Source: Chloroflexota bacterium (GTDB lineage: Bacteria; Chloroflexota; Anaerolineae; B4-G1). Taken from it: 9,934 nt of DNA. A program made the translations under genes and the position numbers. The stretch is from the NCBI GenBank assembly GCA_003648125.1, contig QMOE01000042.1:1-9934 (forward strand). Direction: 5' to 3'. The notes beneath the pieces are model-generated. The model worked only from the letters and a program-made list of their open reading frames with translations. It had not been told where the DNA came from and made no database searches. Shown in pieces: positions 1 through 5,941 of the stretch (the first letter of the stretch is position 1; every line of letters starts with the position of its first letter).

Positions 1-695
1 ATCAGCACCGTATCAAACCGCTGCATAAACACGTATGAAATACCACTGACACCAAAAGGTAGCGCAGCCAGAAACAACTGTGGCCAGCGACGTACCGAGA
101 GCATTAACCGCCCTACACCCAATTTGAAGAGTACCCACCCGGAGAGCAAAGCCACCACCGCCACACCAGCCAGAGAAGCAACAATCAGACCGATGAAACC
201 CATACCGTTGACCAGCAACAACACGCCCAATCCCCAGAATACCAGTTGACTGACCAGGGTGAAGGCAGAAGTGTAGTCCAACCGCTCGCGGGCAGTCAGG
301 GCACTATTCAACGGTCCCTGGAAAGCATAAAGGAGCAATCCGGCGCTGGCAATGAGGATGCCCAATGTCATATCACTCCCCTTGCCCAACCACAGGGCTG
401 ACAAGGGGGCAATCACCGTAATGACTAACGAGAGCAACACGCGGATGGCGATAATATTGGGTAAAAGCGTGGCGGTCTTGCTGCGATCCTGTGCCATCTC
501 GCGCACCGCGTAGGGGGACATGCCCCAATCGGTGAAAATAGCAAAGATAGCCACGTAGGCTACGACCGCCGAGTATTGACCAAAGTGAACATCTCCTAGC
601 CGGCGCACCACGTAGACATTGAACAGGAAGGCCAGTATCTTTAGCACCATCTGCACGCCGAGCACAAAGGCCGAGTTGCGCGCAACTGTGGACAT
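1..695 (-). CDS. Oligosaccharide/polysaccharide flippase (Wzx/RfbX-like), N-terminal part, cut by window edge
   Basis: I translated this frame by hand from an ATG at 695-693; it stays open for 231 codons to the window edge. A GGGAG Shine-Dalgarno lies about 5 nt before the ATG. The protein begins MSTVARNSAFVLGVQM and has a basic-hydrophobic first helix, then alternating hydrophobic segments (about residues 10-32, 45-58, 84-108, 117-135, 150-170 and 175-195). It contains FTDWGMSPYAVREMAQDRS, which matches the D-x-G-(hydrophobic)-x-x-(hydrophobic)-REhAR type motif of lipid-linked oligosaccharide flippases (MVF/PST superfamily). Family role: moving undecaprenyl-linked repeat units across the inner membrane. 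It is the fourth gene after the response regulator, kinase and sugar kinase, which fits EPS export. The C-terminal half lies outside the window, so the exact subfamily is not resolved. Confidence 0.85.
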   Translation of the reverse strand, partial: MSTVARNSAFVLGVQMVLKILAFLFNVYVVRRLGDVHFGQYSAVVAYVAIFAIFTDWGMSPYAVREMAQDRSKTATLLPNIIAIRVLLSLVITVIAPLSALWLGKGSDMTLGILIASAGLLLYAFQGPLNSALTARERLDYTSAFTLVSQLVFWGLGVLLLVNGMGFIGLIVASLAGVAVVALLSGWVLFKLGVGRLMLSVRRWPQLFLAALPFGVSGISYVFMQRFDTVL

Positions 696-726
696 TACAC
701 TCCCGCCGGAAGCCTCTCGATGTTGC

Positions 727-754
727 AAAACGACTGGCTCACGGCAGCCAGTCG
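727..754 (-). terminator. Intrinsic terminator-like hairpin between the sugar kinase and the flippase
   Basis: On the minus strand CGACTGGCT (754-746), a 6-nt loop and AGCCAGTCG (739-731) form a perfect 9-bp stem followed by TTTT (730-727). The T-run is only four long, and the flippase ATG is 32 nt further on with no clear promoter between. I read this as a partial terminator or attenuator inside the operon rather than its end. The rest of the 138-bp gap shows nothing else I can support. Confidence 0.55.
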
Positions 755-833
755 CGGTCACTGCATCTTTAGTCATAAAAAATGCCAATTCTCAAAAATA
801 GCGCCTTGCGCCCCAAAACTAGCCCAGAACGCT

Positions 834-1829
834 CTACTCATACCCATTCTCCTCCACATAGATGAGTTTGCTCCCCTGGGGGCTAAACCCAAAACCCACA
901 GGCCGCAGTTCCGGCAGAGCCGCGCAAATCTCGGCGTGACGCTCCGGCGGCGCGTAGAGGAGCAAGAATCCCCCCCCACCAGCACCCAGGATTTTTCCAC
1001 CGATGGCGCCGTGCGCCCGCGCCCGCTCATACCACTCGTCAATGTTTGGCTTGCTGACTCCGCTCGCCAGGCTCCGCTTTTCCAGCCAATTGGCGTGCAA
1101 CACCTCGCCGAACCCGTCCAGGTCGTTGTGCGCCAGGGCCTCTCGCACCTGCCTGGCGTAACCGACCATCCGGCGCAAACCAGCCTGTTTTCCCTCGTCG
1201 GTTTTGGTGTTATGCGATTGCTTTTCCAGAATATCGTCAGCGCTGCGCATTAGGCCAGTGTAGAGCATCAACAACCCATCCTGCAACTGTTCCCGCGTTT
1301 CCGGCTTGCAAATTATGGGATCAACGAACACACTCTCGTCCGGGTTGAAGCGGATGAACTGCAATCCGCCGTAGGCGGCGATGTACTGGTCCTGCTTGCC
1401 GATGGGCTTGCCGCACTGCTCAATCTCAATCTGGCAAGCCTCGCGGGCCAGTCGCTCTGCACCGGCCAGATGATTTGTATAAGCGTAAAGCGCGTTCAAC
1501 AACCCCACCGTGTAGGTGCTCGATGAGCCGAGGCCGGTACCGCGCGAGGGAATGTCAGAGATTGAGGTAATTTCAATCGCTCCCTCAATGCCCACCAACT
1601 TTAGCGCCTCGCGGATCAATTCGTGCTGCAACTCGTCCACGCTGTCCACAATTTCAGTCCGCGAATAGCTGGCCCGGATCTTTTGGTCGAATTTTTGGTT
1701 GACGGTGATATAGATGTACTTGTTGATGGCCGTACTCACGACGGCGCCAGGTTCCCGACGGTAGAAGGCCGATAAATCGCTTCCACCACCCACAAAACTG
1801 ATTCGCAGAGGTGTGCGCGAGATGATCAC
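834..1829 (-). CDS. hddA: GHMP-family sugar kinase, D-glycero-D-manno-heptose 7-phosphate kinase-like (HddA family)
   Basis: 331 residues, the usual size for the HddA group. All three GHMP kinase motifs are present: motif 1 at about 6-19 (TPLRISFVGGGSDL), the glycine-serine phosphate-binding loop at 94-104 (PSRGTGLGSSS), and the C-terminal motif at 278-289 (GKILGAGGGGFL). GKQDQY at 144-149 carries the likely catalytic Asp147. Family role: ATP-dependent phosphorylation of a sugar or sugar phosphate on the way to a nucleotide-activated heptose or similar residue for surface glycans. The start is GTG at 1829-1827. AAGGAG at 1845-1840 lies 10 nt upstream, inside the last codons of the preceding kinase gene, whose TAA is 3 bp before the GTG, so translation is probably coupled. 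No other heptose-pathway gene (gmhA, gmhB, hddC) is visible, so the substrate could be another sugar. The family call is firm and the substrate is not. Confidence 0.85.
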   Translation of the reverse strand: MIISRTPLRISFVGGGSDLSAFYRREPGAVVSTAINKYIYITVNQKFDQKIRASYSRTEIVDSVDELQHELIREALKLVGIEGAIEITSISDIPSRGTGLGSSSTYTVGLLNALYAYTNHLAGAERLAREACQIEIEQCGKPIGKQDQYIAAYGGLQFIRFNPDESVFVDPIICKPETREQLQDGLLMLYTGLMRSADDILEKQSHNTKTDEGKQAGLRRMVGYARQVREALAHNDLDGFGEVLHANWLEKRSLASGVSKPNIDEWYERARAHGAIGGKILGAGGGGFLLLYAPPERHAEICAALPELRPVGFGFSPQGSKLIYVEENGYE

Positions 1830-1832
1830 TGT

Positions 1833-3611
1833 TTATCCACTCCTTTTGATCTCCCACGTGTCCTCAAGCATGCGATCGAGTCCATCCGACTCTACCCGCC
1901 ACCAGAACCACTTCCTGACCGCTGGCAACCGCCCGCTTTTGCACCAGCGCCGGGCCTGGTCTCTGCTGATGCCCAATTGCTCTGCCGCCTCCCCCAGCGT
2001 TAGCCACACACTGTCACCCTCCACTCTCTTCTGACTCGATCCTACAGCTTCCAGGCCAGAGCTGTAGTAACCATAGCTGCCGTCCAACTTGGCACGATTG
2101 ACTGCCAGGCCCAACAAGGTAACCCCCTGCTGCCCAAGCCCGAGCAGCCGATCCCGGGCCTGCCGAACCGCCTCGCGCCTGGTAAGCCCCACGCTTGCCA
2201 CAAGAATCGTGCCCTCAACCAAAGTTGCCATAACTGTAGCATCAGGAGGTCCTAAAACAGGGGGGCTGTCAATCAAAAGCACGTCTCCCTGCCCCTTCAA
2301 AAACTGGAGTAGAGCTGGAAAACGTGGTGAGGTCAGCAGCGTGGCCGGATCCACCGGCGGTCGTCCAGCGGGCAGAAGCAATAGATTGTCAAAGCCTGTT
2401 TCCTGTAATGGAATAGACGAGAAATCATTGTCAACTTTGTGATCGCCGAGAACATCGGCCAGGCCTATGACGTTAGGTTGGTCAAAAAGTTCGTGTAACG
2501 AAGGTCTGCGCATATCCGCATCAACCACGATGACGCGATTTCCAGCCGAGGCCAGTACGACGGCCAGATTGGCGATGATGAAACTCTTGCCTTCCGCAGC
2601 TCCAGGGCTGGTCAAGAGCAGCACCCGGTAAGGTTGATCAGGGCGCATAAGGAAAATGCTGGCTCGAACTGCGCGAGCTCCCTCGGCCACAGGACTCAAC
2701 GGATTGCGCGAAGAGAGAACATCTTTCCTCGACACCTGGGGAATGACCCCTAGCACAGGCAAATCCAGAATGGATTGCACGCCACCCTCTTCCCATCGTA
2801 GTGATGTGTCCAGAAACTCGATTAAAAAGATAGCACCCAACGCCAACCCAAGCCCTGCCGCCCCGGCTACGGCAACGACAAGTTTGGTCTTGCTCGGAAC
2901 CGGCCACTGGGGTGCCACAGCCGGCTCAAAAAACGAAAGCACATTGGGCGATTCCGCGCTGTAGGAAGTTAGCAAGTTAGCATACGTGGTTTGGTAAGTA
3001 GATTTTACATCTTCCAGGGCAGCAATTCGATCCTGCACGTCCTGAATCTCGGCAGCCGATGTCAATTCAGACAGAGAAGCGGTCAATTCGCTGATTTGCC
3101 CGCTAATATCTTTAATCTTTATTTGAAGCTCTTCCAGTTGACCTCGAATGAACTCTTGCTGCTCCGGGTCACTACCCCCTGAGGCCGGGCTCCGGCGAAT
3201 AAGCTCATCCGCCAGAGCATTAGCAATCAAAGCTGCCGCTTCAGGGTTAGTGTCAGTCACCTCTATTTCTAAAAGGTAGACCCCCCATTGAACCCTGGCG
3301 CTGATTTGTTCAGCTAACCGCTCAGGCGTCCTCTCCAAACCCAACCTTTCGATAACAGCTTCTGTGATAGGCCCCTGCTTGACCAACTCGGCATAAGCAG
3401 TAGCCAGCGTATTGCTAAGATTCATCTGTCCGGGATCTGGGTCAGGGTTTTGGAGACTGGCGCCCACCATAATAGTTGCTTTAGCCTGATAGAGATCAGG
3501 TTGCCGAGTGGTAAAGTAGTAACTAATCACTGCCGGAATGATGACGCTGACCAAAAGCAGCCACCACCAGCGCTTGATAAGGCGCACGTACTGGGTAACT
3601 TGTTTGTTCAT
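1833..3611 (-). CDS. Wzz/BY-kinase polysaccharide co-polymerase with a C-terminal excisionase/MerR-type HTH domain
   Basis: 592 residues in one uninterrupted frame. The N-terminal Wzz chain-length domain has a membrane helix at about 14-33, a coiled coil at about 150-210, a proline-rich stretch (APQWPVPSK, 233-241) and a second helix at about 243-266. A CpsD/Wzc-type tyrosine kinase follows: Walker A SPGAAEGKS (335-343), Walker A' VIVVDADMRRP (360-370) and Walker B VLLIDSPP (444-451). A short tyrosine cluster SYGYY (512-516) stands where autophosphorylated tails normally end the protein. Here the chain continues into WLTLGEAAEQLGIS (536-549), ARRWCKSGRLPAVR (553-566) and a W-rich segment up to LDRML (578-582), the pattern of HTH_17 excisionase/MerR DNA-binding domains. 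Family role: controlling EPS chain length and polymerisation by cycling tyrosine phosphorylation. DNA binding is inferred. It overlaps the upstream regulator by 4 bp (ATGA) and has a GGAG ribosome site. Confidence 0.9.
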   Translation of the reverse strand: MNKQVTQYVRLIKRWWWLLLVSVIIPAVISYYFTTRQPDLYQAKATIMVGASLQNPDPDPGQMNLSNTLATAYAELVKQGPITEAVIERLGLERTPERLAEQISARVQWGVYLLEIEVTDTNPEAAALIANALADELIRRSPASGGSDPEQQEFIRGQLEELQIKIKDISGQISELTASLSELTSAAEIQDVQDRIAALEDVKSTYQTTYANLLTSYSAESPNVLSFFEPAVAPQWPVPSKTKLVVAVAGAAGLGLALGAIFLIEFLDTSLRWEEGGVQSILDLPVLGVIPQVSRKDVLSSRNPLSPVAEGARAVRASIFLMRPDQPYRVLLLTSPGAAEGKSFIIANLAVVLASAGNRVIVVDADMRRPSLHELFDQPNVIGLADVLGDHKVDNDFSSIPLQETGFDNLLLLPAGRPPVDPATLLTSPRFPALLQFLKGQGDVLLIDSPPVLGPPDATVMATLVEGTILVASVGLTRREAVRQARDRLLGLGQQGVTLLGLAVNRAKLDGSYGYYSSGLEAVGSSQKRVEGDSVWLTLGEAAEQLGISRDQARRWCKSGRLPAVRKWFWWRVESDGLDRMLEDTWEIKRSG

Positions 3612-4348
3612 GCCCGCTCCACACCATAGGCGATGCCATTGCGCTCCGATTGCAAAATCCCGTTGCCCGCAAAGTAATAGCCTACTCCCCAGCGCGTATG
3701 GATGTAACGCGGATTAGACGGGTCATCCTCAACTTTGCGCCTCAGGTAGCGGATGTACACGCTTAGGTACCCCACCTCCTCCGCATACTCTGGCCCCCAC
3801 ACACTGACGAGCAACTCTCTATGAGGCACGATCTGCCCCTTGCGACCGACCAGGCACAACAACAAGCGCGACTCGGTCGGCGTGAGGTTGAGCACTTGTC
3901 CCTGTCGCGCGACTGTCCCATCCTTCAGATCAATACGGAGAATACCATCGTCATAAACATCCCGCCAAGTATCGTCTGAGCCGGCCCTAGCGCGGCGCAG
4001 GACGGTATAGATGCGGGCCTTTAACTCTTCAAAGCTACACGGCTTGGTCAAATAATCATCTACCCCTAAGGAGAAACCCTTGAGAACATCCTTCTGATCC
4101 GACCGGGCGGTGAGCATAATGATCGGGGTATCACACATATTCCGGAGTCGCTGACACACCTGCCACCCGTCCATCCCCGGCATCGCTATATCCAATATAA
4201 CGACATCGGGACGGGTCTCGTAAGCCCGCCTAAGTCCATCCTTGCCATTGTCCGCAGTAACGACCGTGAACCCCTCCCGCTCCAGGCCGAGCTGCAAAAG
4301 AGTGAGCAAGCCAGTATCGTCATCAACTACCAGGATTTTTTTGTTCAT
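3608..4348 (-). CDS. OmpR/PhoB-family response regulator, first gene of the EPS operon
   Basis: 246 residues. The receiver domain (about 4-118) keeps the acidic pair D9/D10, the phospho-acceptor D53 (VVILDIAMPGMDG), T80 and K102 (LTKP). A winged-helix DNA-binding domain follows (about 130-226), with LTPTESRLLLCL, VSVWGPEY and the closing RWGVGYYF. Family role: phosphorylation by a sensor kinase changes DNA binding and transcription. No histidine kinase is in the window. AGGTG precedes the ATG at 4348-4346. The stop codon overlaps the ATG of the tyrosine kinase gene, so the two are probably co-translated. About 20 residues extend past the usual GYYF end of the family; the extension carries the frame into the next gene. 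The phased repeats just upstream suggest autoregulation or control by the second regulator. Confidence 0.93.
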   Translation of the reverse strand: MNKKILVVDDDTGLLTLLQLGLEREGFTVVTADNGKDGLRRAYETRPDVVILDIAMPGMDGWQVCQRLRNMCDTPIIMLTARSDQKDVLKGFSLGVDDYLTKPCSFEELKARIYTVLRRARAGSDDTWRDVYDDGILRIDLKDGTVARQGQVLNLTPTESRLLLCLVGRKGQIVPHRELLVSVWGPEYAEEVGYLSVYIRYLRRKVEDDPSNPRYIHTRWGVGYYFAGNGILQSERNGIAYGVERA

Positions 4349-4390
4349 TATTCACCTCAATAGTCGAGCCATTGTGATAACTCGGCCGCC

Positions 4391-4460
4391 GCAAGATACT
4401 AGAAATTTCCTAAAACAATCCTAACCTACACCAAGATAACAGAAATTTGTCCAAGATAGG
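4391..4460 (-). promoter_or_regulatory. Array of 10-bp-phased direct repeats upstream of the response regulator, probable OmpR-family operator
   Basis: Read on the minus strand from 4460 down, the sequence falls into seven consecutive 10-bp rows, each N2 plus an octamer: TATCTTGG, AAATTTCT, TATCTTGG, TAGGTTAG, TTGTTTTA, AAATTTCT, TATCTTGC. TATCTTG occurs in rows 1, 3 and 7 (starts 20 and 40 bp apart) and AAATTTCT in rows 2 and 6 (40 bp apart), all in the same helical register. OmpR/PhoB-family dimers bind tandem half-sites spaced 10-11 bp, so this is a good candidate operator. It ends 42 bp before the regulator ATG. No convincing -35/-10 pair is visible beside it. The last TATCTT (4398-4393) could act as the -10 of an activator-dependent promoter. 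Confidence 0.6.
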
Positions 4461-4480
4461 TAAAGAAAAAGTCACAAAAA

Positions 4481-4507
4481 TAAAAAAACCCTCTTTCGCA
4501 AGAGGGT
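4481..4507 (-). terminator. Rho-independent terminator of the upstream orphan response regulator
   Basis: On the minus strand ACCCTCTT (4507-4500), loop GCGA and AAGAGGGT (4495-4488) form a perfect 8-bp stem. A run of seven T (4488-4482, its first T closing the stem) follows, then ATTTTTG. It starts 20 nt after the stop codon at 4527. This separates the orphan regulator from the EPS operon. Confidence 0.9.
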
Positions 4508-4526
4508 CAAGATAACGCAACAGAGA

Positions 4527-5231
4527 CTAGAGTAAATCACCTGTATCAAAGTAATACCCCTCGCCCCAGACGGTATAAAGATACCGGGGCGACTGGGGGT
4601 CTGGCTCAATCTTCTGCCGCAGCCGGTAAATGCACTGCTTCACCAGGTCTGGTTCGCCGACGCGCTCGCCACCCCAGACCCGAGACAGGATGGCATTTGT
4701 GCTGAGCACTTTGCCAACATGGCGGATCAGCAGCCGAAGCACCTCAAACTCCTTAGGAGTCAAATACACAACCCGCTTCCCGATCACTAGTTCATGGCGC
4801 CCACAATCCAACATGATCGAGTCCGCAGCGAAAATGAGATCGTTCCCATCATGGGTCCGCTCTTTTGCTCGGCGGAGGCAAGCCATCAAGCGACCGACCA
4901 ACTCTGAGCGGTTGAATGGCTTGACCAAATAGTCATCCGCACCCAGAGAAAGACCCAGTACGATATCCTCAATCGTGCCCTTGGCCGTGAGAAAAATGAT
5001 CGGTACTTGGGTCATCTCTCGCAGCCGGCGACACACCTCAAAGCCATCCATATTAGGCATCATTACATCCAGCAGGATCGCATCGGGTTGAGCTTGATAG
5101 GCAGCACGCAAGCCGGAAAGTCCATCCCGAGCCATTACAGTATTGAAACCCTCGGCATCCAACATAAGCCGCAGTATTTCCAATTGCCCCGGATCGTCCT
5201 CTACAGCGAGAATAGTAAAACGTTGACGCAT
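4527..5231 (-). CDS. OmpR/PhoB-family response regulator, single-gene unit
   Basis: 234 residues from the ATG at 5231-5229. The receiver domain has E11/D12/D13, phospho-acceptor D55 (AILLDVMMPNMDG), T82 and K104 (LVKPFN). The winged helix (about 130-228) includes LTPKEFEVLRLL, SRVWGGE and the closing VWGEGYYF. A longer reading from a TTG at 5255 is possible, but no ribosome site precedes it, and that TTG sits in the loop of an inverted repeat. The ATG has GGGTGG 4-5 nt upstream, so I prefer it. The gene has its own promoter and terminator and no sensor kinase beside it, making it an orphan regulator by context. It is clearly related to the next regulator but distinct in sequence. Control of the downstream EPS operon is an inference from position and from the phased repeats between them. 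Confidence 0.92.
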   Translation of the reverse strand: MRQRFTILAVEDDPGQLEILRLMLDAEGFNTVMARDGLSGLRAAYQAQPDAILLDVMMPNMDGFEVCRRLREMTQVPIIFLTAKGTIEDIVLGLSLGADDYLVKPFNRSELVGRLMACLRRAKERTHDGNDLIFAADSIMLDCGRHELVIGKRVVYLTPKEFEVLRLLIRHVGKVLSTNAILSRVWGGERVGEPDLVKQCIYRLRQKIEPDPQSPRYLYTVWGEGYYFDTGDLL

Positions 5232-5244
5232 AACCCACCCAAGT

Positions 5245-5262
5245 TCAATGAACAATCATTGA
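5245..5262. repeat. 18-bp inverted repeat just upstream of the orphan response regulator start
   Basis: TCAATGA (5245-5251), loop ACAA and TCATTGA (5256-5262) form perfect 7-bp arms. It lies 14 bp before the ATG, within the predicted 5' untranslated region. It could be an operator or a small RNA hairpin modulating initiation; the sequence alone cannot decide. Confidence 0.5.
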
Positions 5263-5321
5263 TAACTACCAATATCAAAAACCAGCCACGAATTACACGG
5301 ATTATTGAGATGACGCCAGAT

Positions 5322-5350
5322 ATTATACTATAGAAAACTCGCCCTTGCAA
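5322..5350 (-). promoter_or_regulatory. Sigma-70-type promoter of the orphan response regulator
   Basis: On the minus strand TTGCAA (5350-5345, 4 of 6 to TTGACA), an exact 17-bp spacer and TATAAT (5327-5322, 6 of 6). The predicted start is near 5315, giving a leader of about 85 nt to the ATG at 5231. The leader contains CCGTGTAATTCGTGG-type sequence (minus strand of 5287-5301) that shares the 10-mer TAATCCGTGT with the dispersed repeats at 5567 and 7587. Confidence 0.72.
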
Positions 5351-5428
5351 CGCTTCTGGCATCCCACACAGAGACTCTTTAATTTTGCCAGCCAGTGTTA
5401 ATCCCAATGCCGTTTAGTTAAGAAAGCG

Positions 5429-5552
5429 AGCGCCGGTCGAGTAGGCCTGAAGGGCCATATCGAGACCAAGCAAGCGGCTTTTGCAACGGATTTCGCATTG
5501 CATGAGCCGCGCCGTGGTTTCGATACGCTCTGCTACTCAACCGACGGCGCTT
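5429..5552. repeat. Inverted-repeat element, GGTCGAGTAG / GATACC-type dispersed repeat
   Basis: The left arm runs from AGCGCCGGTCGAGTAG (5429-5444) to TATCGAGACC (5458-5467). The right arm runs from GGTTTCGATA (5516-5525) to CTACTCAACCGACGGCGCTT (5533-5552). The arms are imperfect reverse complements with the same block order, and the core is about 48 bp. From memory, GGTTTCGATACGCTC...CTACTCAACC sequences are common dispersed palindromes in several bacterial phyla; I could not search for this. No open reading frame of note lies inside. The preceding stretch, 5351-5428, shows nothing I can name. Confidence 0.7.
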
Positions 5553-5667
5553 GACTGAATCGTATTGGTGTTAATCCGTGTCCCATAAATGATTTTCCAG
5601 TCTCGGCGTGCGTCATTTGAATCGCGCAGGCTTTGAGCGTCAGAATGCCCGAAAGTGGCCTCGTAGG

Positions 5668-5711
5668 CGCGGATTCTATTCCGCGAACGGCTTCGCGCTA
5701 TGGAAAGCGCG
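5668..5711. repeat. Pair of oppositely oriented hairpins with ATRGAA loop, copy 1
   Basis: On the minus strand CGCGGA-ATAGAA-TCCGCG (5685-5668), and on the plus strand CGCGCT-ATGGAA-AGCGCG (5694-5711). Both have 6-bp perfect stems and the hexanucleotide loop ATRGAA, but different stem sequences. Each is followed outward by (G/C)CTAC. The stretch between them can form a competing hairpin, CGCGAA-CGGC-TTCGCG (5682-5697). The same design recurs at 7705-7749. Confidence 0.7.
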
Positions 5712-5771
5712 GCTACATCGCTCAAAATATCCTATTTTGGTATCTTTTCAATATTCCGGGGCAGGACCTCC

Positions 5772-5828
5772 AAGTAGGGCGGTTTTGCTAACCGCCACAA
5801 TGGGTCGGATAGCAAATCCGCCCTACTT
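5772..5828. repeat. GTAGGGCGG inverted repeat (REP-like) with TTGCT loops
   Basis: GTAGGGCGGTTTTGCTAACC (5774-5793, plus one more G) is the reverse complement of 5806-5826 with two mismatches, and two more A/T pairs extend it to 5772-5828. Each arm can also fold alone: GGCGGTT-TTGCT-AACCGCC on plus, and CGGAT-TTGCT-ATCCG on minus. The loop TTGCT is constant while the stem bases change together. No T-run follows in either direction, so it is not a standard terminator. Confidence 0.75.
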
Positions 5829-5941
5829 TCGCCCCATCTTTTTGAAAAGATTCCTGTTTTGGCCCTTGTTGGCTGCGTAAATCAAATGACGCACCATCCC
5901 TAGCCCCAAGGGGGTCAAAAATCATTTATGTGTCCCAACAC

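Noticed and set aside
720..1253. 177-codon open frame on the plus strand
   Set aside because: Lies antisense to the GHMP kinase gene, has no family motifs, and has no ribosome site. The minus-strand frame carries all the kinase motifs.
5231..5255. Upstream TTG start for the orphan response regulator
   Set aside because: No ribosome site precedes it, it lies in the loop of an inverted repeat, and the ATG at 5231 gives a normal receiver-domain N terminus.
5201..5407. 68-codon minus-strand frame in the regulator leader
   Set aside because: It spans the predicted promoter and overlaps the true gene start. Its composition is that of untranslated AT-rich sequence.
5537..5880. Open frames of 62 and 90 codons in the repeat-rich spacer
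   Set aside because: They run through inverted repeats and hairpins, lack ribosome sites and show no protein motifs.
5899..5916. CCCC-AA-GGGG palindrome after the enoyl-CoA hydratase gene as a terminator
   Set aside because: The stem is only 4-5 bp and no T-run follows on either strand in the right place.
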